Of a stretch of 14,597 nt of DNA, positions 1-9,087 are shown piece by piece; position 1 is the first letter of the stretch; every line of letters begins with the position of its first letter. The DNA lies in contig UZAN01039825.1 in assembly GCA_900618425.1 (NCBI GenBank), positions 1 through 14,597 of the forward strand, read 5' to 3'. The notes under the pieces were generated by a model that was not told the origin of the DNA, did no database searches, and worked only from the letters and a program-made list of their open reading frames with translations. The stretch is from Echinostoma caproni. Its lineage: Eukaryota > Platyhelminthes > Trematoda > Plagiorchiida > Echinostomatidae. Both the position numbers and the translations under genes were made by a program.

Positions 1-2
1 TT

Positions 3-1196
3 AAGCGACTTCGTCGTGCTAAAGAGACGGCATATATGGCCGGCAGGCGTGACAGTGTCAAAGAGCTCTCTGTTCTGATTAGAGAAGAAGTAAGACGCCT
101 GAACGCGATGTACGTCTAGACTGTTTTGGGCAATAAAAACGTTCGTGAGATGTTGACTACCTTGCGGAAACTCTGTGGCCCACTCATCAGTTCTTGTCCC
201 AACGTTGAGGTTCTGAACTGTCAATTTGCTTCTGTACCTGCATCTAGCTCCCTCCCACCTCCGTTTCCTACCCATGATGCAATTAACCCTGTTTCTCCGG
301 ACGAGGTCCTCCACGTTGTGAGGAGACTCAAGGCCAATAAAGCTTATGGTCCCGATGGATTAACACCTCATTTATTAAAAACCTTCGCCGACCAGTTTGC
401 GACACCCATTGCTGATTTGTTTAGTACTTGTTTATCATCTGAAACGATCCCCGATTGTTGGAGGTCAGCCAGGATCAGGCCAATCCCAAAGGAAGGATCT
501 GTGTTGATGAAGACTTTTCAAAATGTTTTGCTGCACCGCATGATACCCCACTGTAACGCCCATGACCCTTTACAATCTAGTTATAAACCCCATTTATCCA
601 CACTTGACTCCGATGCTCATATTGTTTATTCTGTTGCTTCTGTCTTAGACAATGGCGCTGATACCACTCGTTCAACTTTTCCTGACTATACAAACGCTTT
701 TGGTTCTCCCGACCAAAGAGTGCTTAATAATCGTCTTTCTGAGGGTGGTCTAACTCCTGAAGTTTTGAATATACTAATCAACTACTTCTCCCGTAGGACT
801 CAGTTTACTTCACTCAATGGTGTACAATCTTCTTCTATTAACATTGAGGCCGGTGTTTTTCAGGGTGCCATTTTGTCCTCTTTCTTGATTTCCATGTATA
901 TACAAAATTTGCCCATCCCCACCAACTTTATTGGTTGTAAGTATGTTGATGATATTGTGATTGGTTGCCCAGCCCCTATTTCAGACAGTTTTCGACCTCT
1001 CCAGGACAGTCTTAATGAACTTCACGATTGGTCTGTGACCCGATCCCTTAAACTTAACGTCAGTAAGTGCATCGAAGTTCCATTTAGTCTTAAAACCGGT
1101 CCCCGTTATTTTTCATTAGTTGATAGTCTTTCTGATCTTAGAATAAACAATCAAAGCGTTCCCAAATCTGCATCTTGGTGTCACCCTTACCCATAA
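3..1196 (+). pseudogene. Reverse transcriptase domain of a non-LTR retrotransposon, disrupted
   Basis: The reading frame is open from base 3 to a TAG at 117-119, then from 120 to the stop at 1194-1196. The TTG at 126 merely follows that stop and is not a real start, so residues here are numbered from it for convenience. Bases 3-116 give a basic, arginine-rich linker. RT blocks follow in the usual order: GPDGL (residues 75-79), IPIPK (119-122 region), the catalytic aspartate in PDYTNAF (D187, bases 684-686), GVFQG (243-247), and the catalytic YVDD box (273-276, bases 942-953). Next comes a W...LKLNVSKC stretch (302-315). The conserved N-x-RPIS segment expected just after IPKEGS is absent, and the sequence jumps to a VLMKTF segment, which points to a small in-frame deletion. 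After about residue 340 the protein sense moves to another frame. The enzyme would copy element RNA into DNA at the nick, but this copy cannot encode it. Confidence 0.92.
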
Positions 1197-1692
1197 CCTG
1201 TCCTAGTCTGCTCATGTCATCAACGTTTTTACTATAGTTCGAAAACTGTCCTTCTATGCTTTCAGGCTCAGGAAACTGGCCGTACCACATAATCGTTTTA
1301 ATAAATTTGTGATTGCCTGCATTCTTCACACTGGCTATACTGCTCCCCGATTTTCATCCCCGAATGAAAGAAAAAAATTTCTCCCTATTTTCAAGATCCT
1401 CAAACTTTTGTCCCGCTACAGTGGAGTTGAAAAGACTGTTTTAGTTGCTTTCTTTATTTCCAAGAATCTTGACGCTTTTGATACATTCATTGACAGGATA
1501 GCGCATGATCAAGGGCACTGTCTGTACCAAGATATCGCGAAAGCCCTGCCAATTCCTCGGACACGCTCCAAATATCAACGCCTTCCTGCACGCACTTCCA
1601 CACATCGAAACAGTGTAATGCCTTACCTAGGTCGTTTAATAGTAAATCGTCAAAATATCCTCACACACCTCAGGGAAAAACTCTTGCCCTAA
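1177..1692 (+). pseudogene. C-terminal (post-RT) region of the same retrotransposon ORF, shifted frame
   Basis: One frame over from the RT block, the sequence reads LGVTLTHNLS, then TAG (1204-1206), then SAHV. Non-LTR polyproteins have a conserved post-RT block of the form LGV..s.dL.Ws.Hv, so the stop replaces the expected tryptophan, a one-base change. The frame then stays open to the TAA at 1690-1692 and ends in a basic region (IPRTRSKY, a second arginine-rich stretch, LTHLREKLLP) resembling the C-terminus of CR1-type proteins. The longest stop-free piece starts at about 1309, but this is an accident of the TAG and there is no independent gene there. The frameshift from the upstream RT frame lies between about 1140 and 1177. 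It needs one inserted base or a two-base loss. Confidence 0.8.
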
Positions 1693-1839
1693 CTTTTTCT
1701 CTAATTTACTAAAGTGCAGAATTTCCCATACTGTACTTTTTTGTTTACAATTATTTTATTTATCCACTGTAAAACTCGTAAACTGCTGAAAATTCACCTT
1801 TTGGGTGCATAAAGCTTTTCTTGACTTGACTTGACTTGA
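1693..1839 (+). repeat. 3' UTR, hairpin and (CTTGA)4 tail of the retrotransposon
   Basis: After the ORF stop there is a short T-rich 3' UTR. A small hairpin CACC-TTTTG-GGTG lies at 1795-1807, and four exact CTTGA units fill 1820-1839. CR1-type elements commonly end in short tandem repeats just after a 3' hairpin that their RT recognises, so this marks the 3' terminus of the copy and sets its + orientation. No target-site duplication can be tested because the 5' end is outside the window. Confidence 0.75.
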
Positions 1840-4236
1840 AATGATTGCCGTCGGTGTCGTGAGATACAGAAAGCATCAAAATCATCGGCTGGAGCACATT
1901 AGAGTGACTCTGTTTAATTTGAGTTAACAAAGTCCATTGCATAAGTCAGTGCAATGGATGAAGAAGAAATAGGGAGTTGAGGAAATGCTTTTAGGTAGTT
2001 GTCTACCGTGCTGATCTGGAAATGTATTGTTTAAATACTCTGAAGCGATTGATCGGGTTAGCTGTCTGGCATATTCAACTTTTAGTGCGGTGCGCTCAAG
2101 AAATCTTTATATCACCAGATCCCCTCATCTGGGATTGGTTTGAAAAACAGAAATAATGTGAGACCTTTGATGCCTTTAAGTAAATTCAAAAAGAGCAGCT
2201 AATACATTTATTTCGGCGAGCATGTTGTTTGTTTATGGCATAATATTCAACTATCTTCCAAATAGTAGAGTTCGTAAACAACGGATTTCACGCAATTTAT
2301 CCAGGATGGAATTTTACAAGTGGTTTGCATACGTTTGAGTCAGATATTCCATGAAAATGATACAAGATCGAGATAAGGAATTTGTCAATTTATACTAATA
2401 ATATCGTCATTAAGCCAGCAAAGAAAAACAAACACTAACCAATGTTTGAATTTAGTGATGGATCTCTCTTTCTGGTCATTCTGCGATCGTAAAACTCAAA
2501 CGGTTTTGTGCACGTTTACTCAAGCAGAAAGTTGCCGAATAAATGAGGGCAGTGAAGTGATAGGTCATTGTGTTATGCCCGGAATGCCTGATGATATGGT
2601 CGTGTTGGACAATGCGAAACACGAATCGATATAAAACGGTACTGTTATGATCACACGACAAACTTATGGATATCGTTCTGTGTGGTGCCTAACATGGTCA
2701 TTTGGCGGAACTGCAAAGAACCTAAACAGAAATCGACCATTTATTGCCATCCCACGGCAAAGAGTATTATTTTCTTGTTTTAGAAGGCAAACGGAAAATA
2801 AAAATAAAGAACAGCAACACAAAATGAGAACCTCGAAACACAGACACCTAAAAATGACAAGATTCAAAATTTTGAGACTGCAGGGAATTTTCGCATTTGT
2901 GAGAAAACATCTCGGCTTTCACTAGCACATCTGGAAACAAGATACTCACTTAAATCATTAGATAAGCTCAAGCCAAATACCCAGTTAAACTAGTTCTAGA
3001 AAACCATTAATAACTTGTTGGTAAATGAAAGTGAAGTAACTGAAAAAATGTACTCGTTGGTTGAAGAGTTTTGTTTGGTTCTAAGCCGAATAAGTTGATG
3101 GAACATTATATTTTGGGTACGCATTTTTTTCAATTAATTTTCGTATTTCGGGAGAATCTGAATTAGTTGGACATTGTACATCATTCCTGGTGTATATCAT
3201 ACACGAGCTATCCACTGCAGCATTGTTTTTATAAGTAAAATAAAATAAAAACAAGTACAACGTGGCATTCTTTACAATAAGTTCAAAACATTTATGCTCC
3301 AACCTGATTTACGGCATTCTGTTCCAAGTACTCTCTAAAACGTAGAAAACCCGTGTTTTGAGGTGAACGGGATTTTCTGGTGAAATAAAAATAAGAGTTA
3401 GGGTTTGGTATCGGAATTTGAGGATTTTAAGAGGAAAAAACAATGAACAGATCATACAAATGTATAGAAGGTTTTGCTTAACAATCAGCTATAGGACAAA
3501 ACCCTTACATTGTGCCATATCACAACTGAATGTTAAGCGTCTTGACAGAGACAGGTTATGAAGTATATTTTTTATCAAAACAGGCATAAGTTCCTTAAGG
3601 TGGGTGGTATTCTATCTGTGAGCTGAAGAGAGAGAACATCGAGACCAGCAACAAATTACGTTCCAAAGTGACGGAATTATTTGTTATCTGGTATAAGCAA
3701 ATTGATTTGGGAGAACAACCATTTCAAGGACACGTGAATGTAGGGTTGACACGATTTACCCCAGTTGTTTCTTATTAAGATTTAGTACTCTGACCACATA
3801 GAAATTAGTTTCTTGATTTACACTAGTTTGGAAACGCACTCGTTTGTATCATAATTATTCACAATAATATCTTGCAATCAATCAAATTTTATTCAATGAA
3901 AAATCAACCCAAGCTCAATCTTCTTTAACAGATGTTTGCTCATTCGATTGTTTCAAATTAGTGAATGAGAAAATGTTACAAAAGTGTAGTGAGAAGAAGA
4001 GATATCAAAATGTTATGACCACGTTCAATGATACCGCGAGAAAAACTGCGATGCACTCATATACAGACATACATTAAAACATAAGTTGTTTTTCATTATT
4101 TCACCGAGGAATGTTGCCTTCGTTACTGTAATTTATAGAGCAACCTGCTGCTTGTTGCATTTCTTTGTTTTAAAATCGTTTTAAATAAGGTTATTTTAGA
4201 ACTGCTATAATGAGGCTCACATAGAAAATTGATGCA
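1840..4236. other. A+T-rich stretch without a recognisable gene
   Basis: No family, RNA gene or transposon end was recognised here, apart from the weak minus-strand exon candidate at 3081-3214. Short open frames occur on both strands, for example 2446-2634 (+), 2647-2925 (+) and its shadow 2664-2867 (-), and an unlisted stretch of about 50 codons around 3630-3780 (+). None has domain sense, and frames of this length are common by chance at this base composition. Confidence 0.5.
3081..3214 (-). CDS. Possible terminal coding exon, minus strand, unrecognised product
   Basis: On the minus strand a T-rich tract (about 3229-3253 region) is followed by an acceptor-like CTGCAG. From 3214 the frame is then open to a TAG at 3083-3081, giving about 44 residues ending in NVPSTYSA. 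The residue mix looks protein-like (TRNDVQCPTNSDSPEIRKL region), but no family was recognised and the length is within chance expectation. The open frame continues into the supposed intron up to 3302, so the splice site is only a proposal. An upstream partner exon would have to end in phase 1; none was identified. Confidence 0.15.
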
Positions 4237-4419
4237 ATGAGCACGATCAATGTTCCACGTTATTTTCTAATTGACCAATCAGATGGCGTCTTTTTTGCAC
4301 CAATCCCTGATGAAAATCAGCTGCAAAAGGATCAACATGGTATCATCAGCTATCGAAAGCGTTCAGCTGGAAATGTTATTCAAAACGTGCAGCTGAATCC
4401 ATCTTCAGGCAACAATTAA
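4237..4419 (+). CDS. Possible coding exon or pseudo-exon, unrecognised
   Basis: An ATG at 4237 opens 60 codons to a TAA at 4417-4419. Codon choice and residue mix look more like real protein than most short frames in the window (YFLIDQSDGVFF, then IPDENQLQKDQHG). No domain was recognised. The next open piece, 4494-4659, is in the same frame, separated by two TAA codons (4417 and 4468), so the pair could be two exons or one decayed gene. No strong GT donor was found at the right phase; the best is a weak AAC|GTGCAG near 4385. Other frames in this block are also fairly open, which weakens the case. Confidence 0.25.
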   Translation: MSTINVPRYFLIDQSDGVFFAPIPDENQLQKDQHGIISYRKRSAGNVIQNVQLNPSSGNN

Positions 4420-4493
4420 AACACCCAATGGACTAAGTCAAAAACGGATATGCCTAATGCAATCATTTAACGTGCCTTGCACCTGTTTCTCGT

Positions 4494-4659
4494 GCTCCCA
4501 CAGAACTTGCAATTCATTAAATCAAGAGCCATTTCCCTATCAAACATGAGTGTTCGATCAGCGGATCTACTCACACGTGTTGGTCGCCGGATGAGCGTGG
4601 CATTCAATTTAGGGAAACAAAATTCCCTGAAATCGGATTCAGAGTGCGTGAAAGTCTAG
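4494..4659 (+). CDS. Possible terminal exon with serine/arginine-rich tail, unrecognised
   Basis: A pyrimidine-rich run ending in CTCCCACAG (to 4493) makes a good splice-acceptor-like sequence. From there the frame is open for 54 codons to a TAG at 4657-4659. The peptide is basic and serine-rich, with kinase-site-like pieces (KSRAIS, SVRSADLL, GRRMSVAF), as in the cytoplasmic tails of some membrane proteins; that comparison is only an inference. AATAAA occurs downstream at about 4999 and again near 5067, so a 3' UTR could follow. The overlapping frame at 4644-5012 (122 codons, serine/leucine-rich) is then more likely 3' UTR read by chance. Confidence 0.25.
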
Positions 4660-5390
4660 CGCAAAGTTTTTCAGTATTTGCTTGCATAAATTGTTCTCAG
4701 TCATTTTTAGATAACTCCGAATTGAAATTGAAGTATGATGCTCACATAAATTCTTGCATTTTATTTTTGTTCAAGATTGGAATTGCAGTCAATTTATCTC
4801 ATTCGTGCAGTATTTCAAGTAGTTCTTTTGTAAACCTGATTAGTCTACGGTTTCATAATGTAGGTACTCTCCAGTTAAAGGTCTTGCACAATATAGATGA
4901 AAGACAAATTTTCTTTGAGTGTATGCAACTATATTCGTGTTATTTGACAACTGATTATGTTTTATTACTTAGTTGGTCAGCAGAACAACCTTCTATTAAT
5001 AAAAAGTTATAAAACTTCAATTCAAACAAAGAGACAAAATATGAAACGGATTTTGATTTTTGTTTAAAATAAAAGATATATTCTTCATATACCTCTTCTT
5101 CTGCATCTGAGATAGGATGCACAGTGCGTTACTATGCAGTATCCATTATAAGATTTAAAAGAAATTATGAAGAGAAAACAATAAAACACGGTAATAATTT
5201 ATTTGATCAGTGATACATCAAATTCATCTTTAACCAACTAAAGTCCCTTTCAGAATCATCATTGTTACCTGTAAAAACACATACCTAATAATACCCGAAT
5301 CTGAAGTTGCTGTACAGACACAAACATAAGCTAACAACTCAAGTTGGTTTGTCGAAATTTCCCTAAAATCTCTTATGCAGCGAAACTCAA
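4660..5390. other. Unassigned, possible 3' UTR then intergenic
   Basis: This stretch holds a 122-codon open frame at 4644-5012 (+) with no start ATG (it opens at GTG), no domain and heavy Ser/Leu/Cys use. Several AATAAA hexamers follow. No RNA gene or repeat was seen. At this composition roughly one frame of about 120 codons can be expected by chance in six frames of a window this size. Confidence 0.4.
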
Positions 5391-5765
5391 TCATTGAAAT
5401 AATTGGAGTTTGTTTAAATCTCCCTCTGGAACCATTGAAATGAAAAATTTTAATGATCCTCTACCGCAAGGGATAATTGATGCTCGGGGACAATTCGGAT
5501 TGATGCCTCCAGAAGGCAGTCTATGAAATTGAATTATCATGTTGACGAACTCAAGTGATCTAATCATATAACGAACCGAATATTCATTTCGGTTTTGTAC
5601 ACAAGACAGGAGTAGAGTTACCGTCAGATCTAAGGAATCGATCGAATCACTGGGGTAACCAATTTCGTGTTTGGGTGTGATTTTGGGAGGTAGAGATTTA
5701 TCAGATCCACAAACTAAAATGTGAACTGCATTATTCTGCTCCGGTGGCGTTTGAACAGAATCCAT
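5391..5765 (-). CDS. Hypothetical ORF or first exon, minus strand, 124 codons
   Basis: This is the longest frame with an ATG outside the transposons (ATG at 5765-5763, context AAAGAATGG). An in-frame stop lies a short way upstream, so the ATG could be a true start. The peptide begins MDSVQTPPEQNNAVHIL and has no clear signal peptide or recognised domain. A donor-like GACG|GTAACT occurs after about 47 codons, so the gene could instead splice there and the rest be intron. Cysteines and prolines are spread through the protein (CVQNRN, LPSGGINPNCPR). Nothing identifies a function. The length is only mildly longer than chance expectation, so it may not be a gene at all. Confidence 0.3.
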   Translation of the reverse strand: MDSVQTPPEQNNAVHILVCGSDKSLPPKITPKHEIGYPSDSIDSLDLTVTLLLSCVQNRNEYSVRYMIRSLEFVNMIIQFHRLPSGGINPNCPRASIIPCGRGSLKFFISMVPEGDLNKLQLFQ

Positions 5766-6807
5766 TCTTTGTTTTATGATAAATATTTTAAATTACATGG
5801 AAGTGTTATGGGTTGGTGATAATGGGGGGCTAACGACTTATTAATTCATTCCTGCATCACAAAACAGTTCAGTTTATTATTCCCAAACGAATTTTTGAGG
5901 GTAAGTCAGAATAAGCCATATCACGTAATCCGCACCAGTAGTTTGTTAGTTTTTGCAATAATATTTGCTTATTCTAATTACAATAAAGATTGAATAAATT
6001 GTTGATTTTACCTGAACTTTGAATAAAAACGGAGAACATGAATGTGAATTATGCCCATTGTATCGTGATGAAACGCTATTGTTCCTTTCCGTATTCGTGC
6101 TGTTCTGAACAAAACAAATTAGTTTGGGAGATATGTCTTGCCGACTCCAGATAAATACGCCTAGCGGGCATTCTCTTCACACTACTGTTTTCTCAAAGCT
6201 TTCAAGTCGATCTTAACAGCCTGGCCTAAAACTCGATGTAGATTAAACATAAAATATTTGCATAACGTCTAACATGATGAGCAAAACGTTATTCAAAACA
6301 CAACGTTTAAGCTCTAAGTGTCTTAAAAAAGGTTTAAATATTGAGTTTACTCGAACGCAAGTACAGTGCAGAAGAAGTTATCGACTACTTATACTATCGA
6401 TTTCAGAGCAGTTTAAATAAAATAAAAAGATAGATACGATTAGTATGCCAGGTCGATTATAGAGGACACACGAGTGGTTGCAAATCTTATGCATCTGTTT
6501 TTTTTTTGTGTAAAGCTAAACCTGTGGCCAACCACGTGAATGTGGTTAAACACCATTCTGTATTAAGCAGTTTTTTTCGTGAAATGTTATTACATGAACA
6601 GAATCACAAATAGTTGGCGGCTACATTTTTCAATCATTTTGTAAGTAGCTAGCAGCGGATTGCCACTGTCTCAGAACCGGCGTTAACCAATTTTATCATC
6701 ACACTTTTTGTGAACACAAACCGAAATGATGAATGATACCGAAATGCAACGATGAGCGTTATTTTGGATATTTTCTTCCTAAAACTGTTTACTTAATAAT
6801 TGATAAT
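5766..6807. other. A+T-rich stretch, nothing recognised
   Basis: No open frame of 60 codons or more, RNA gene or transposon motif was seen. There is a run of ten T residues near 6498-6507, and the usual scatter of AATAAA-like words. This reads as intergenic or intronic DNA. Confidence 0.5.
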
Positions 6808-6846
6808 AACTTTCGTTGGTCAACTTGAAGTTGACCAACGAAAGTT
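6808..6846. repeat. Perfect 39-bp palindrome (19-bp arms, 1-nt centre)
   Basis: The left arm AACTTTCGTTGGTCAACTT (6808-6826) is followed by a single G (6827) and then by its exact reverse complement (6828-6846). The match stops abruptly on both sides. A transcript would fold into a near-blunt hairpin, and as DNA it could extrude a cruciform. It is not a Tc1 or CR1 terminus that can be recognised here. Possible readings are a foldback sequence, a protein-binding palindrome, or a snap-back artefact of library construction. Confidence 0.95.
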
Positions 6847-8448
6847 TAATAAAATCAGATCATGAAACACGTTTAGAGTTTGACTTGCGTCAGAAGGCGT
6901 TCAGTCTGTCGTAATCAAACTAACGAAATAAGAATGCTAAAACTGTACCTGTCAGGTATACTTTGATACCATCTGGTTACTGTTGAGAAACCTAGCTAAA
7001 TATTTTGGCAAACTTCGGCTTCCTCCCCAATATCACTAGGCAGTTGTTGACCAAATCTTTGTTACTGAATTGGATCTGACACATTTATGCCACCGGAAAA
7101 ACCTTGTTCTGGTTCATCATCAAGCTGTGATAAGCAACGGGTTTTTCAATTATTTCATTCATAATTTTAGTTAATTAGTACACTGCAAAAATAACTGCGT
7201 AATCGTTAAAATGTGTTACTGGTATATTCGCGATTAGCGAGGTAAATAAAACATTCCCAGTTATCGTTTATGCCGGGATACTGGCTTCATTTGCCCCTAC
7301 GGCACTCGCGCATTTTGGTTCAAGTTAACTTTGGTTTAAATCTTCTGGCTAGTTGGGTTATGTTATACTAACTCATCAATCCGAGCAATTCAGGTTGGGG
7401 GTTTTCAAACCCAAAATCGAAGTTTCTGATTTATTTGTCTCACGGCCCATTTAATTAGTGATACCGTCTGTGCGGGCTCAGGCGGCTAGAAATTGACTAA
7501 TTGGTTGCTGCTTGTTACATGCCTGCAGTTTAACTGAAACAATCGAATTCTGTTAATGGGAAAAGAGATGAGACGATTGTGGATGCTATAGTGGTAATAA
7601 CACAGCGATGTCGGTAGAGAATTATATTCGCCGACGTTTTGGTTACCGTGAGTAACCTTTCGCAAAGCAGTTTTACAATCAAATGAGAGGATTTATTGGA
7701 ATACGAATGGAACATATTCTTGCATGCGCTTCCTGGTCGGCAGCTTTCACTCAAATACTGACCATTTGGTAAAACACTGAATTCTTGTAACTTATAATTT
7801 ATTTAACCAATAAAATGAATGTCCTTATAGGAATTTAATGTTTACTTTGTTTATGAGTGCTAACATTTATCGCTTAGTACAGTATGGGAAAATCATGATT
7901 TTTTCGAAAAAGGAAATTGTGCTCCGCCCCTGATACTGCTTCAGAAACTGTATCTTGGCAAATCGTTTCTGGTGCTTATTTCGGAAGACTATATTCCCAG
8001 ACCAGTTGTTGCTAATCGCATTCCAGAAATGATCACTGTGCACTGTCAGACCACTCAATGTCGCTCCTCCATGCTTTGTGTTTTCGCTCCGCATCCGATG
8101 TTTCATTCGCTAAACTATGTCAATATCACACTCAAAACTATGCTTACTATCAAACAATGTTATATGTTTGAAAGACACTTAAGACACTTAATTTAAGAAA
8201 CAAATTTCGAGTGCAAATAATTCTCGTTCTTGCACGTGAAGCATTTCAATCTACTCCCATTTCACAGTATTTTCCCTAGCAGAAATTGAGCCAATCAGAA
8301 CATTTTTATCTGGGAACAAGAATGCTGCATGATTTTGGGATAAAAATTAAACTTAGGTTACTATCGAAATACAAATTCCGATAAATATCACTCCACATCT
8401 GCCTGGTTATTGGATTGCAGTGCACAAGAAACTTTGGGCTTGTTGATC
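6847..8448. other. Unassigned stretch with weak minus-strand exon candidate
   Basis: Open frames at 7530-7754 (-), 7867-8106 (-) and 7972-8196 (+) overlap or show no domain sense. A GGGTTT-TC-AAACCC hairpin lies near 7403-7416 and a tandem pair of 9-mers (GACACTTAA) near 8174-8191. A CAGGGGCGGAGC word on the minus strand near 7921-7932 resembles hAT-type ends, but no partner end was found. Apart from the candidate at 7066-7124, nothing can be assigned. Confidence 0.45.
7066..7124 (-). CDS. Possible 59-bp internal exon, minus strand
   Basis: On the minus strand, TTGCTTATCACAG at 7137-7125 resembles a splice acceptor, and ATTCA|GTAACA at 7066/7065 resembles a donor. Between them the frame reads LDDEPEQGFSGGINVSDPI with balanced codons, entering in phase 0 and leaving in phase 2. 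Short exons of this kind occur in flatworm genes, but nothing links it to a neighbouring exon, and the ATG frame at 5391-5765 does not join it in phase. It could easily be chance. Confidence 0.12.
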
Positions 8449-8463
8449 AACTAACTAACTAAC
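8449..8463. repeat. AACT tetranucleotide microsatellite
   Basis: Three full AACT units and a partial fourth (AAC) run without interruption. It could be a simple microsatellite or the tail of a small + strand retroposon whose body would lie just upstream; no body was recognised. Confidence 0.6.
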
Positions 8464-8551
8464 ATATTTCCCGTTTTATCGTTCGCAGAATCCAGACACA
8501 TACCTGATGCAACGAGTTATATTGAATTTTGAAGGACTGAAAAAACAAAGA

Positions 8552-8830
8552 GATTATGATTATGATTATAAAAATAATAAAAGGTCTACTGCACGCCGCG
8601 CACGAAAAGCCCACCACGCTCTCATACATTGTATAGCATACAGCATGCACCCGAACATATCTAAGCAAACCACTCACCATTGCAGCACACGAAGGCATAC
8701 AAGAAGCAAACATCGCACAAAAAAAGTGACACGATGCTCCCTTTGTTGGCCAGTGCTGAATGTGCCACAACTGCCGGTCTCTAATATAAGTGCGAAAGTG
8801 CGACTCCACAATGGTACTTTTAGTTTCATA
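8552..8830 (-). mobile_element. Candidate retroposon, minus strand, with (ATAATC)3 tail
   Basis: Read on the minus strand, a block that is richer in G+C than its surroundings (about 8830 down to 8585) runs into an A/T-rich spacer and then three exact ATAATC units (GATTAT at 8552-8569 on the + strand). A distinct body followed by a short tandem 3' tail is the usual form of a non-LTR retroposon or SINE end. No RT motif and no convincing Pol III A and B boxes were found, so this may be the 3' UTR of an RTE-like element or a SINE. Long frames occur on both strands here (8507-8854 + and 8459-8809 -), but they are low in domain sense and partly come from the repeat, with a poly-isoleucine run in the minus frame. 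The boundary near 8830 is approximate. Confidence 0.4.
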
Positions 8831-8879
8831 TTCTTACCTTTCCTCCCTGTGTAAACCTTTTTGACTTAACTCTAAACAG

Positions 8880-9087
8880 TATCACCTGAAGTAAACCCCT
8901 GGTAATGTTGCTCGCTGGAGTAGCTGTCCAAATCTAGAGAAGGTTAACGAATCATGACAACCCACGAAAAAAAAATATTCACGTCGTAGGACCAGAGGAA
9001 GTCCCAAATCCCACTGGTGTATGAATCTGGACGCACGTTAGGCGAAAGCCTGTTTTCGTCCTAGAAACCTGACCTGACCTGACCTGA
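8880..9087 (+). mobile_element. Candidate retroposon 3' end with stem-loops and (CCTGA)4 tail
   Basis: Four exact CCTGA units (9068-9087) follow a structured segment. By analogy with CR1-type elements, whose 3' ends carry a hairpin then short tandem repeats, this is the 3' terminus of a non-LTR element or of a SINE using such machinery. The tail unit differs from the (CTTGA)4 tail at 1820-1839 by one base, suggesting a related mobilising family. No coding motif lies upstream, so the copy is either 5'-truncated to its UTR or non-coding. The left boundary, set near 8880, is a guess; a poly(A) run at 8968-8976 lies inside. Confidence 0.5.
9029..9061 (+). other. Nested RNA stem-loop with GAAA tetraloop before the retroposon tail
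   Basis: The outer stem GGACG (9029-9033) pairs with CGTCC (9057-9061). Inside it AGGC (9040-9043) pairs with GCCT (9048-9051) around a GAAA loop, a GNRA-type tetraloop. This structure sits seven bases before the first CCTGA unit, where a retrotransposon RT would recognise its template. The fold follows directly from the sequence; the role is inferred. Confidence 0.6.

Larger units (their letters stand above)
1..1839 (+). mobile_element. CR1-like non-LTR retrotransposon, 3' part, decayed
   Basis: This is the downstream part of a LINE: endonuclease-RT linker, RT domain, C-terminal region, 3' UTR and tail. Elements of this type move by target-primed reverse transcription of their own RNA. The CR1/Jockey-like assignment rests on the RT block order and on a short tandem pentanucleotide tail in place of poly(A); the clade is an inference. 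The copy is inactive: it has an in-frame TAG at 117-119, a frameshift between about 1140 and 1177, a TAG at 1204-1206, and an apparent deletion inside the RT domain. The 5' part is missing because the window starts inside the element. The matching upstream part of this or a sister copy lies at the right end of the window. Confidence 0.9.

Noticed and set aside
4644..5012. 122-codon + strand open frame
   Set aside because: It opens at GTG, has skewed Ser/Leu content and no domain, and about one such frame is expected by chance here.
7921..7932. CAGGGGCGGAGC on the minus strand, similar to the ends of some hAT elements
   Set aside because: No inverted partner, target-site duplication or transposase motif was found; a single 12-base word is weak.
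8459..8854. Long overlapping frames on both strands
   Set aside because: They cross the candidate retroposon and its ATAATC repeat; the minus frame contains a poly-isoleucine run from the repeat.
8900..8960. Possible Pol III A and B boxes in the plus-strand retroposon
   Set aside because: The matches to both box consensus words are poor and their spacing is too short.
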